Source: Candidatus Atribacteria bacterium
GTDB taxonomy: Bacteria > Atribacterota > Atribacteria > Atribacterales > Atribacteraceae
Length of the DNA stretch: 13,314 bases
Assembly (NCBI GenBank): GCA_003561145.1
Contig: PWXL01000214.1
Coordinates: 1 to 13,314 of the forward strand
Reading direction: 5' to 3'
The notes beneath the pieces are model-generated. The model saw nothing but the letters and a program-made list of their open reading frames with translations. It was not told where the DNA came from and searched no databases. Shown here one piece after another: positions 6,591 through 13,314 of the stretch (position 1 is its first letter; each line of letters starts with the position of its first letter). The position numbers and the translations under genes are program-made.

Positions 6591-9368
6591 ATGGCCAAAC
6601 TAGCCCGCTCGACGATTAGATATTCAAAACTGATCTTGATTGTCACGGCAGCCTTGATTCTTTTTTCTCTTTTCAGTGTGCGTGATCTCCGCTTTGAGGA
6701 TGATTTTACCGAGTACGTGCCGGAAGGAGACCCGGAGGTTTCTTTCTTCAACTCACTGGAGGATGTTTTTGAGGGGTTTCAGCGCAAATCAATGCTGGTA
6801 GCGCTCGAGTTCGACAACCTGTTCACTCCGGAAAACCTTGCCACAGTTGAGGAAATGGTACAGGTAGTGGAAACCCTCTCCGAAGTGAAAAGTGTCAATG
6901 CCCTCACCAATATGCCGCGGGTGTTGACCACTGAATTCGGCATCGAAGTACGGGAGGTAATGGATGTTCTCCCCAGCACGGCGGAAGAGGCTCTCTGGCT
7001 GCGGAAAGACGTGGAGGAGGATGACCAGATCTGGGGCCGGTTGGTGACCGAGGACGGCCAGGGGACGATTCTTTCGGTAGCATTTTACTATGAAGTTGAC
7101 GAGTATGAGGCCATCGACCGGGTGATCGAAGCCACCGAACCTTTGCAAGGGAACGCGGAGATTACCTATTTCGGCATGCCTATCGTACAGAGGGAAAGTG
7201 CCAGGGACGCCCAGAGCACCATGGTAACCCTCACTCCGCTGGCGGCGCTTGCCCTTCTGCTTATCCTCTACTGGGGGTTCCGTTCTCTACGCGGGGTGTT
7301 GCTGCCTATCTTCATTGCGGTCTTCGCATCCATTGTAACCATAGGTATTTCCGCAGCCATAGGAAAGCCCCTTTCCATCATATCGGCTGCCTTGCCGATC
7401 ATGCTGCTGGCCCTGGTCACCGCCTATGGCATCCATTTTATCAACCGCTACCATGAAGAGTGCGGTCATGGAAGCTGTGATGAAGCGGCCGAGCGTACGT
7501 TACGAGTCATGTTTTTTCCCATAACTCTGAGTGCATTAACGACCATGGGAGGCTTTATGTCGTTGCTCACCGCCGAAATCCGCCCGGTTTCCGACTTTGG
7601 ATTGTTTTCTACCCTGGGAATTTTTTTCGGGCTGGTATTCGCTACATTTTCCTTGGGAGCATACTACCATGTCTTTACCCCCAAGGCTCCACCTCGTCAA
7701 TACCTCAAAGGACAGGAAGGAAAGAGGGATGCGCTTCACCGCATGCTGCAAGCGATTGCTTTTGCGGTCACCAATCGAAAAAAATTGGTTTTGAGTGTGA
7801 TGGTGGCGCTCCTGGTATTCTTGGGTTTGGGTATTCCTTTCATCGAGGTAGAAATGAGTGTCGAGGATATGATGGGTGCCGATCATCCCATTATCCAACT
7901 CCTTGACTACTTCGAAGAACGTTTTGGGGGGACGGATTCCACCTATGTCTACCTGGAAGCAGACAGTGTTCGCGATCCTTACACGTTACGGGAAATGGTA
8001 CGGTTGGCTCATTATGGAGACCGATACCACGCTTTCGGGGACGGCTCCTCCGTGGCGGATCTTATCATGGATCTCAATGAAGCGTTTGAGGGATGGAGGG
8101 CAGTTCCCGCGACACGGGACAAGGTGGATAACCTGTGGTTTTTCGTGGAGGACAATAACTATTTCCAGGGCAGGATCAGCGATGATGAGCGCTCTACACT
8201 GGTAGAGTACCGGGCCAAGGAAATTGATTCCCAGACTCTTTCCTCCGAAATTTCCGATTTTAACGCTTTTCTGAGCGAGCGGCCCGCCTCGGTGGTTTCC
8301 GCTGCCGTGACTGAGGAAGGAGCTGCCGAATATCTCGCACATACCGTGGTCGATGACCTCGTAATTTTCGGCGTGAATCCCTTCGATCGAGAAGCCGTTC
8401 AGAAACTGGTCCTGGATTATATTGAAACCCCCCTTGATGAGTTCTTCTCACCGGATCAGGCGTTTGCACAGGAAGTCGCTCATTACATGGTGCTCGAAAT
8501 CGAAGATTTGGGTTTTACGCCGGAGGAAGTCGCCGGTGTGCTTGCCGGTTGGTACATGAACAGGGATGAGGAGCTCGAAGTGATTATCGAGGAAGAATTA
8601 GGATTGGATGAAATGGACGCCTGGTACCTGGCAGATCTGTTGTTTTTCGCTGAGGAGCAAGTATCCGCATCCCGCAAGGTCGAGTCTGTGCGGGCTGCGG
8701 TATCGGAAAAAATCGGCGGGATGGTATTTGACGACAGTTTTGATTTTGTCTTTTACCAGGTTCTGGACGAGGTAGTGTATATGCCGGCCCAGGGTTCCGA
8801 TCTCAGCCTTGCCTACCGGATAACGGGAGGCCCTGTGATTAACAATTATATCACCGGTAAGTTATTCAACCAGCAATCACGCAGTACAGCTCTTGCGTTT
8901 TTAATCGTTTTCGGCCTTCTCTTGCTGCAATTGCGTTCCGGGAAAAAAGCGGTAATTGCCATGATTCCCATCGCTCTCACTGTTTTCGCATCCTTCGGCT
9001 TGATGGGTCACTTTGGGGTTCCACTGAATATCGCAACCCTGATGGTAGCGAGTATAGCTATCGGTGCGGGTATCGACTATACCATTCACTTTTTGTACCG
9101 TTGGTATAACGAGCAGGGACAAGACCCCGCCGGGGCGATATATACGACCATAACCCGCACCGGGAGAGGTATTTTTCTCAACTCGGTGGCGGTGGCAGGC
9201 GGGATTTATGTCCTGGCGACGTCAAACATCAGCATGCTGAGGATTTTCGGGTCGCTGGTAGCCACGGTGTTATTGTCAAGTGTTGTTTTCACCATGTTTT
9301 TGCTTCCCCTCATACTGCAGGCGGAGGAAAAAGTATTTCGAAATATATCCACTAAGGGAGGAAAATAA
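6591..9368 (+). CDS. MMPL/RND-superfamily inner-membrane exporter
   Basis: 925 residues with the two-fold RND layout. TM1 is about residues 13-31, followed by a first periplasmic loop (about 32-208) containing FEDDFTEYVPEGDPEV. A helix cluster (about 209-362) ends the first half. TM7 (about 398-416) begins the second half, followed by a long second loop (about 417-764) and a final helix cluster (765-910). The start of the second half repeats the pattern of the first (VEMSVEDMMGADHP). TM10 has GAGIDYTIHFLYRWYNEQG with Asp829-Tyr830, the likely proton-relay pair; the equivalent site in TM4 is Ala278-Tyr279. Such proteins use the proton gradient to move lipids, lipid-like metabolites or hydrophobic compounds toward the periplasm. 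Start ATG 6591 has AGGGAGGA (6577-6584) six bases upstream. The gene ends two bases before the LolA-like gene, indicating translational coupling. The substrate cannot be told from sequence. Confidence 0.9.
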   Translation: MAKLARSTIRYSKLILIVTAALILFSLFSVRDLRFEDDFTEYVPEGDPEVSFFNSLEDVFEGFQRKSMLVALEFDNLFTPENLATVEEMVQVVETLSEVKSVNALTNMPRVLTTEFGIEVREVMDVLPSTAEEALWLRKDVEEDDQIWGRLVTEDGQGTILSVAFYYEVDEYEAIDRVIEATEPLQGNAEITYFGMPIVQRESARDAQSTMVTLTPLAALALLLILYWGFRSLRGVLLPIFIAVFASIVTIGISAAIGKPLSIISAALPIMLLALVTAYGIHFINRYHEECGHGSCDEAAERTLRVMFFPITLSALTTMGGFMSLLTAEIRPVSDFGLFSTLGIFFGLVFATFSLGAYYHVFTPKAPPRQYLKGQEGKRDALHRMLQAIAFAVTNRKKLVLSVMVALLVFLGLGIPFIEVEMSVEDMMGADHPIIQLLDYFEERFGGTDSTYVYLEADSVRDPYTLREMVRLAHYGDRYHAFGDGSSVADLIMDLNEAFEGWRAVPATRDKVDNLWFFVEDNNYFQGRISDDERSTLVEYRAKEIDSQTLSSEISDFNAFLSERPASVVSAAVTEEGAAEYLAHTVVDDLVIFGVNPFDREAVQKLVLDYIETPLDEFFSPDQAFAQEVAHYMVLEIEDLGFTPEEVAGVLAGWYMNRDEELEVIIEEELGLDEMDAWYLADLLFFAEEQVSASRKVESVRAAVSEKIGGMVFDDSFDFVFYQVLDEVVYMPAQGSDLSLAYRITGGPVINNYITGKLFNQQSRSTALAFLIVFGLLLLQLRSGKKAVIAMIPIALTVFASFGLMGHFGVPLNIATLMVASIAIGAGIDYTIHFLYRWYNEQGQDPAGAIYTTITRTGRGIFLNSVAVAGGIYVLATSNISMLRIFGSLVATVLLSSVVFTMFLLPLILQAEEKVFRNISTKGGK

Positions 9369-9370
9369 CC

Positions 9371-10138
9371 ATGAAAAAACTCGTACTCTTTGTTACTTTC
9401 ATGTTCTTTGTTGCCGGGGCTTTTACGGCGTCGGCATATGCCTTGACAGCTGATGATATCTTCGATGAGATGGAAGAAAGACAGGCTGAAGTAACCACCT
9501 CCCGTTCTTTGGGATCTCTTTTGGTAGTGGACTCCCGGGGACGGGAGGAGCTGCGGGAAGTGATCATGTATAGCCAGGAAGAGGACGACGGTACCGTTTC
9601 CACTATTTTCCGTTTTCTGAGCCCGGCCAGTGTACGTAACATTACGCTTCTGAGCCTGGAAGACGGCGATCAAATAAACCTGTATATGCCCGCTTACCGG
9701 AGAGTCCGCCGTATCGCCGGCGCTGGGAGGCAGGAAACCTTCGCCGGTACGAATTTTACATACGAAGATATAGGCGGTGGTTTTGAACGCGAGGATTATG
9801 AATATGAGCTGACCGGCGAAGACGAAGAAAACTACATCATAGAGCTTTTCCCACTGGATCCGGAGAGCGAGTATTCACGCCAGGTGATGAAAGTTGATAA
9901 GGAGCTGTTTTTCTTCAGCCGGATTGATTTTTATGACCTGGAGGAAACACTGTGGCGGGTGCTCGAAGTGTTGGAGGTGGAAGAGCTGGAAGATGGAACG
10001 GTTCGTTTCCGCGAGATCAGCCTTTCCGACGTTAAAGAGAACAGCCGTAGTGTGTTGAAACTCGAGGAAATCGAGGACGACATCGACCTTCCGGCTAACT
10101 TCTTCAGTGTCCGGACCATCCAGCGGCCGGAACTATAG
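9371..10138 (+). CDS. LolA-like periplasmic outer-membrane lipoprotein-sorting protein (TP0789 type)
   Basis: 255 residues with a Sec signal peptide (residues 1-24, ending SAYA before LTADDIF). The mature part has the pattern of the LolA-like family typified by Treponema TP0789: ADDIFDEMEERQ at the start, strand-rich middle, the NLYMPAYRRVRRIAGAGRQETFAGTNFTYEDIG region (103-135), and the PANFF ending motif near 241-245. LolA/LolB-fold proteins carry acyl chains in a half-barrel cavity, so a shuttle for a lipid or lipoprotein between the exporter and the outer membrane is a fair inference. It is not the housekeeping LolA itself. AAGGGAGG just before the exporter stop serves as its ribosome-binding site, and it begins two bases after that stop. 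The mature chain is strongly acidic in its second half. Confidence 0.83.
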   Translation: MKKLVLFVTFMFFVAGAFTASAYALTADDIFDEMEERQAEVTTSRSLGSLLVVDSRGREELREVIMYSQEEDDGTVSTIFRFLSPASVRNITLLSLEDGDQINLYMPAYRRVRRIAGAGRQETFAGTNFTYEDIGGGFEREDYEYELTGEDEENYIIELFPLDPESEYSRQVMKVDKELFFFSRIDFYDLEETLWRVLEVLEVEELEDGTVRFREISLSDVKENSRSVLKLEEIEDDIDLPANFFSVRTIQRPEL

Positions 10139-10150
10139 GGATGCCTTGTT

Positions 10151-11422
10151 ATGAAATTCGTTCTGCCCTCGTTCCTGGTGGCGGTTTGTGTGCTGTGTAT
10201 CTCGTGTTCAGCCGGAGCGCGTATCACCGGCGAGGCCCGTTTGGACACCTCCTGGGATCTCGATAGTGGAGAGCTTGATTATGGGTTGGAGCTCGACCTT
10301 GAATATCATACTTCCATAAGTGACCGGCTCTGGGCCGGGGTTGAGCTTACTCTCCGTTTCCGGGAAGATACCGATCCGTTGAGAATCCGTGAAATATACC
10401 TGGAAGGCTTCCAGGCACCCTGGGATGAAACAGATTTCCGACTGGGGTATATCCAAATACCATGGGGAGCGAGTGATATACTGAGCCCCGTGGACGTCGT
10501 GAATCCCATACCTCTGTCTCCCGGGATCGGTGAAGGCTTCATGGGTGAAAAGATCCCCGTACCCGCCGTTCAGTTTGAGTGGTATCATACCTTCGATTGG
10601 TCAATCGAGCTTGTGTATCAGCCATATTTTACCCCCAATGTCATTCCGGAACCCCTGCAGAAGGGCATGCTCGCGGCGGAACTTGCACCGCTTTTTGAAG
10701 TGTCTCCAGCGGATCTGATGATAGGCCTCGATTACAGCGAACCTGCAACAGGATTCGGTGCGCCGTTGTGGGGTGTGCGCACACGTGGTCATATCGGTTC
10801 CGTTGATGTGGCCCTGAGTTATCACGATGGGTACTACCTCAATCCTTTTCCCTCCAGGGTGGAAGTTATGGAGGGAACAGCTGGAGATGAAGTGTATGCT
10901 GAAGTTCACATGGGGTATCCGCGCCGGCGTACGCTGGGTCTTGAATTTCAGGGCGAGTTGCGCGCCTTGCCCGGCGCGACCTTCCGCGGAGACGTTGCGC
11001 TGTTCATTCCTGAGCGTTGGTCAATGACCGTTGTTCCACCCGATCCGACCGAAGCATACGAGCAGGAGATATTGACGTATCCCTACTGGAAAGCGGCATT
11101 GGGGATGGATTATACAACCGATGACGATATCTATCTGAACCTGATATATTCCCTGGGCACACCTTTTGAGGAAGGAGACGATGTATCCTCATACCTTTTT
11201 TTACAGGCTGAAAGAGAAAGCTCTGACGGACGCTGGAAACCTTTTATCACCTCTGGTCTCAGCCTTGCTGACGGCAGCATGGTAAACGCGCTGGGGATAA
11301 GCTATAAACCTGATGTTGACTGGAATATCACACTCACCGCTTCTTTTTCGAGTGGACCACAGGGCAGCAAATTGGGAGATATAGGGGACGGAGTGTTTCT
11401 CACCGCCAGCTACGTATTTTGA
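10151..11422 (+). CDS. Outer-membrane beta-barrel protein, DUF1302/porin-like
   Basis: 423 residues. A signal peptide (about 1-23, MKFVLPSFLVAVCVLCISCSAGA) precedes alternating amphipathic strands typical of a barrel, such as LDYGLELDLEYHTSI and RLWAGVELTLRFRE. The region IREIYLEGF then FRLGYIQIPWGASDILSPVDVVNP (79-119) resembles the conserved strand pair of DUF1302 and related porin-like families, which read roughly LRLGRQ-WGxxD-xxP-D-xNP. The protein ends in the strand FLTASYVF with a C-terminal Phe, the usual recognition signal for the barrel-assembly machinery. A lipobox reading of CISC is possible but poor, so signal peptidase I cleavage after SAGA is preferred. It starts 12 bases after the LolA-like gene, with only a weak AGGGA upstream, so it probably depends on upstream translation. 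As third gene of the unit it is the likely outer-membrane receiver or channel. Confidence 0.75.
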   Translation: MKFVLPSFLVAVCVLCISCSAGARITGEARLDTSWDLDSGELDYGLELDLEYHTSISDRLWAGVELTLRFREDTDPLRIREIYLEGFQAPWDETDFRLGYIQIPWGASDILSPVDVVNPIPLSPGIGEGFMGEKIPVPAVQFEWYHTFDWSIELVYQPYFTPNVIPEPLQKGMLAAELAPLFEVSPADLMIGLDYSEPATGFGAPLWGVRTRGHIGSVDVALSYHDGYYLNPFPSRVEVMEGTAGDEVYAEVHMGYPRRRTLGLEFQGELRALPGATFRGDVALFIPERWSMTVVPPDPTEAYEQEILTYPYWKAALGMDYTTDDDIYLNLIYSLGTPFEEGDDVSSYLFLQAERESSDGRWKPFITSGLSLADGSMVNALGISYKPDVDWNITLTASFSSGPQGSKLGDIGDGVFLTASYVF

Positions 11423-11447
11423 TGGAGAGGAATAATTGAGGGATTCA

Positions 11448-12080
11448 ATGGAGAAACTCTTGAGAAACAATGCAAAGCACAATCAGCTGAAAAATATACA
11501 TTTGGAAGAAAAAAGGAACCAGATTCTCCGTGCAGCTGTAAAGATATTTTCGCAGAAAAGCTATTTTGACGCCACGCTGGAAGAGATATCAGAAGCCTCC
11601 GGGGTAAAAAAGTCCACCATCTATTACTACTTCAAAAGTAAATTGGACTTGATGATGTGCCTCGTGGAGGACCTGGTGGACAAGGCTTTTGAACAGGTGC
11701 TCACGCTCAAAACCGAGGGTAAGCGAAAAAGTGAAATATTGGGGGAACTGGTGGAAAACCATTTCTTATTATTGAGAGAAAAGCGTGATTACCTGCTTAT
11801 CTTCGAACGGGCTGGTTATGATTTTTTTCGACACTCAGAAGTCCAGGCAAAATTCAAGTCGATTTTTGACCGGCATCGTGTTATCCTGCGGGAAGCGGGG
11901 GCGAAAGTGGGAAAGGTAGAGACACGTGGCGGTATGGAAGTAGAAGGGGAATTACTGGTCAGGATAATGCATGCCGGCATATGGGGCTACTACATGGACG
12001 AAATGAAAAAAGGCGCTGATCTCTCAGCACAGGTAAAAAATGTGTTTCGGGAGATATTCACTTCTTTTATCAAAGAATGA
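11448..12080 (+). CDS. TetR/AcrR-family transcriptional regulator
   Basis: About 210 residues. The N-terminal DNA-binding domain (about 20-68) has the family pattern: EEKRNQILRAAVKIFSQKSYFDATLEEISEASGVKKSTIYYYFKSKLDLM, where TLEEISEASGV is the first helix of the helix-turn-helix and STIYYYFKSK the recognition helix. The C-terminal ligand domain is helical and unassigned. It is preceded by a basic, Asn-rich extension of about 18 residues. The ATG at 11448 is chosen for GAGGG (11438-11442) five bases upstream; a TTG at 11436 with GGAGAGG (11424-11430) is an equally placed alternative that adds four residues. It follows the barrel gene by 25 bases with no visible promoter of its own, so it is likely transcribed with the exporter and represses it through the palindrome at 6535-6548. 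The ligand may be the exporter's substrate. Confidence 0.9.
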   Translation: MEKLLRNNAKHNQLKNIHLEEKRNQILRAAVKIFSQKSYFDATLEEISEASGVKKSTIYYYFKSKLDLMMCLVEDLVDKAFEQVLTLKTEGKRKSEILGELVENHFLLLREKRDYLLIFERAGYDFFRHSEVQAKFKSIFDRHRVILREAGAKVGKVETRGGMEVEGELLVRIMHAGIWGYYMDEMKKGADLSAQVKNVFREIFTSFIKE

Positions 12081-12121
12081 CTGTCCTTTTTTGCCCCAGG
12101 AAGGACCACAGGGAGGTTATT

Positions 12122-13150
12122 GTGAAGGTCGTTGATTTACGCAGGGATACCATAACCCTTCCAGACGAGCGTATGAGGGAAGAGGCCTTCCGTGCCGTAC
12201 TTGGTGATTCGGTATACGGGGAAGACCCCCTCCAGCAGGAACTGGAGCAATACGCCGCGCAAGTTCTCGGAAAAGACGCGGCAATTTTTCTTCCCAGCGG
12301 AACCATGGGGAACCTGGTGGCTCTGCTTACGCATGCCCGGCGGGGTGAAGAAGTTATCCTGGAGGAAAGCGCTCATATACGGTCATCGGAAACCGGAGGG
12401 GCGGCTGCTGTAGCCGGTCTCATGTTGCGTGGTGTACGAAATCTCAGTGGTATTCCCACAGCAGATGAAGTGGCCTCGGCTGTTCGGCCAGAAGATATTC
12501 ATTACCCGCGTTCTTCCCTTATCTGCCTGGAGACCACCCACTACCGGTACGGAGGAATAATCCCACCCCTGGAAAATATGAAAGAGATCTGGGAACTGGC
12601 CGGACGCTTGCACCTTGCGGTTCACCTGGATGGTGCGCGGTTGTGGAATGCAGCCGTGGCTCTTGGGGTTGAACCTTCGGTTATCGCGGGCTGTGCGGAT
12701 TCGGTAATGGCAAGCCTTTCCAAGGGCTTGGGTGCGCCGGTAGGATCGGTTTTAGCCGGATCTGAACCTTTTATCCGCGAAGCGTGCAGGTACCGAAAAA
12801 TGCTGGGAGGCGGTATGCGTCAGACCGGCTGGTTGTGTGCATGCGGGTTGGTAGCCTTGCAGCCGGAAAATATTGCACGGTTACAGGTAGATCACCGTAA
12901 CGCCCGCATGCTGGCCGAAGGTTTGTCCCGTATTCCCGGTGTGAGGGTGGAAACGGACCGGGTACAAACGAATTTTGTATTGGCCGATATCTCCGAATCA
13001 CCCTATACGGCAGAAGACTTGGTGAACAAGCTTGCCGGTTTGAACGTTTTGGCAACTGCCGCGGCCCGCTCCACCATTCGCTTTGTTACCTCCAGAGAAG
13101 TGGATGCAGAAGGGATCGCTGCCGCGGTTGAAGGCGTACGCTCAATATGA
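12122..13150 (+). CDS. Threonine-aldolase-like PLP enzyme (beta-eliminating lyase family)
   Basis: 342 residues, the usual length of low-specificity L-threonine aldolase, which cleaves threonine or allo-threonine to glycine and acetaldehyde. It begins VVDLRRDTITLP and GDSVYGEDP as in LtaE. The PLP lysine is Lys201 in SLSKGLGAPVGS, the cofactor-ring aspartate is in HLDGARLWNA (168-177), and His85 in SAHIRSSETGGAA matches the catalytic histidine. However, the usual ENTHNxxGG motif reads ETTHYRYGG (137-145), losing both asparagines, so the precise substrate is uncertain. Start GTG 12122 is chosen because GGGAGG (12111-12116) lies five bases upstream and VVDLRRDT then follows at once. An ATG at 12077 overlaps the regulator's stop and would add 15 residues with no homology. 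It may be read through from the exporter operon (41-base gap) but has no obvious functional link to it. Confidence 0.83.
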   Translation: MKVVDLRRDTITLPDERMREEAFRAVLGDSVYGEDPLQQELEQYAAQVLGKDAAIFLPSGTMGNLVALLTHARRGEEVILEESAHIRSSETGGAAAVAGLMLRGVRNLSGIPTADEVASAVRPEDIHYPRSSLICLETTHYRYGGIIPPLENMKEIWELAGRLHLAVHLDGARLWNAAVALGVEPSVIAGCADSVMASLSKGLGAPVGSVLAGSEPFIREACRYRKMLGGGMRQTGWLCACGLVALQPENIARLQVDHRNARMLAEGLSRIPGVRVETDRVQTNFVLADISESPYTAEDLVNKLAGLNVLATAAARSTIRFVTSREVDAEGIAAAVEGVRSI

Positions 13151-13188
13151 GTAAGAAGTGAGTCTTTTCCTCCTCACGGCCTTCGTCC

Positions 13189-13314
13189 GTCACTGCGAAA
13201 AGCAAAGCGACGCGGCAGGCAAGGAAAACAGGATTCAGAATTCCGTATTCAGTATTCAGAATATAAGAAGCACGGCATGGATTGCCACACACCATATAGG
13301 GGTGGAGCTCGCAA
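13189..13314. repeat. Dispersed intergenic repeat with inverted ends, truncated by window edge
   Basis: The segment opens with GTCACTGCGA (13189-13198) followed by GCAAAGCGACGCGGCA (13201-13216). It closes with GGATTGCCAC (13279-13288) and GGGGTGGAGCTCGCAA (13299-13314). The end TCGCAA is set to continue into the complement of the opening. Both halves resemble a repeat family with GTCAnTGCGA-type ends and GCGGCAATCC/GGATTGCC-type inner arms that I remember from intergenic regions of many bacterial genomes. No ORF of merit covers it. The right end is outside the window, so the full inverted repeat cannot be confirmed. Confidence 0.55.
13233..13262. repeat. Short ATTCAG direct repeats inside the terminal repeat element
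   Basis: ATTCAG occurs three times (13233-13238, 13247-13252, 13254-13259), and the 9-mer ATTCAGAAT occurs twice (13233-13241, 13254-13262). This AT-rich tract interrupts the GC-rich arms of the larger repeat and looks like a slipped or inserted tandem segment. Confidence 0.6.

Noticed and set aside
12083..12106. GTCCTT/AAGGAC hairpin between the TetR-family and threonine-aldolase genes
   Set aside because: The six-base stem has a 12-base loop and no following T run, and it sits directly before the ribosome-binding site. There is too little to call a terminator or regulatory element.
13086..13295. 69-codon minus-strand frame at the window end
   Set aside because: It overlaps the threonine-aldolase end and the non-coding repeat, and shows no domain or plausible ribosome-binding site.

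Overview
The window reads as ordinary chromosomal DNA from a bacterium with an outer membrane. Supporting signs are a lipoprotein signal, a LolA-like periplasmic protein and a predicted outer-membrane beta-barrel ending in Phe. The MMPL exporter plus LolA-like protein (TP0789 type) recalls spirochaetes, and Spirochaetota is my best guess, held with low to moderate confidence because it rests on remembered family distribution. I see no phage, transposase, CRISPR array, rRNA or tRNA.

Layout. Positions 1-273 hold the C-terminal end of a tRNA methylthiotransferase (MtaB type) cut by the window edge. A candidate promoter and a leader with several possible hairpins precede a thioredoxin-fold lipoprotein (439-1020, +). 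Next come an AraM/EgsA-type glycerol-1-phosphate dehydrogenase (1064-2413, -) and, divergent from it, a small flavoprotein with a compact four-cysteine motif (2481-3083, +). The flavoprotein gene overlaps tail to tail with mgtE (3046-4407, -). Divergent from mgtE is a single 629-residue gene fusing DAHP synthase to prephenate dehydratase with an ACT domain (4523-6412, +), so the first shared step of aromatic synthesis and a late, phenylalanine-specific step lie on one polypeptide.

The second half is an envelope-transport operon: a 925-residue MMPL/RND exporter (6591-9368), a LolA-like periplasmic protein (9371-10138), an outer-membrane barrel (10151-11422) and a TetR-family regulator (11448-12080). 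A near-perfect 14-bp palindrome of TetR-operator type (6535-6548) lies just downstream of a candidate promoter in front of the exporter. This suggests an autoregulated unit that moves a hydrophobic or lipid-like substrate from the inner membrane across the periplasm to the outer membrane. A threonine-aldolase-like PLP enzyme follows (12122-13150).

The window ends inside what looks like a dispersed non-coding repeat with partial terminal inverted repeats (13189 to beyond 13314). The most distinctive items are the DAHPS-PDT fusion and the exporter cassette, including an enlarged acidic second periplasmic loop and an asymmetric proton-relay motif in the MMPL protein.
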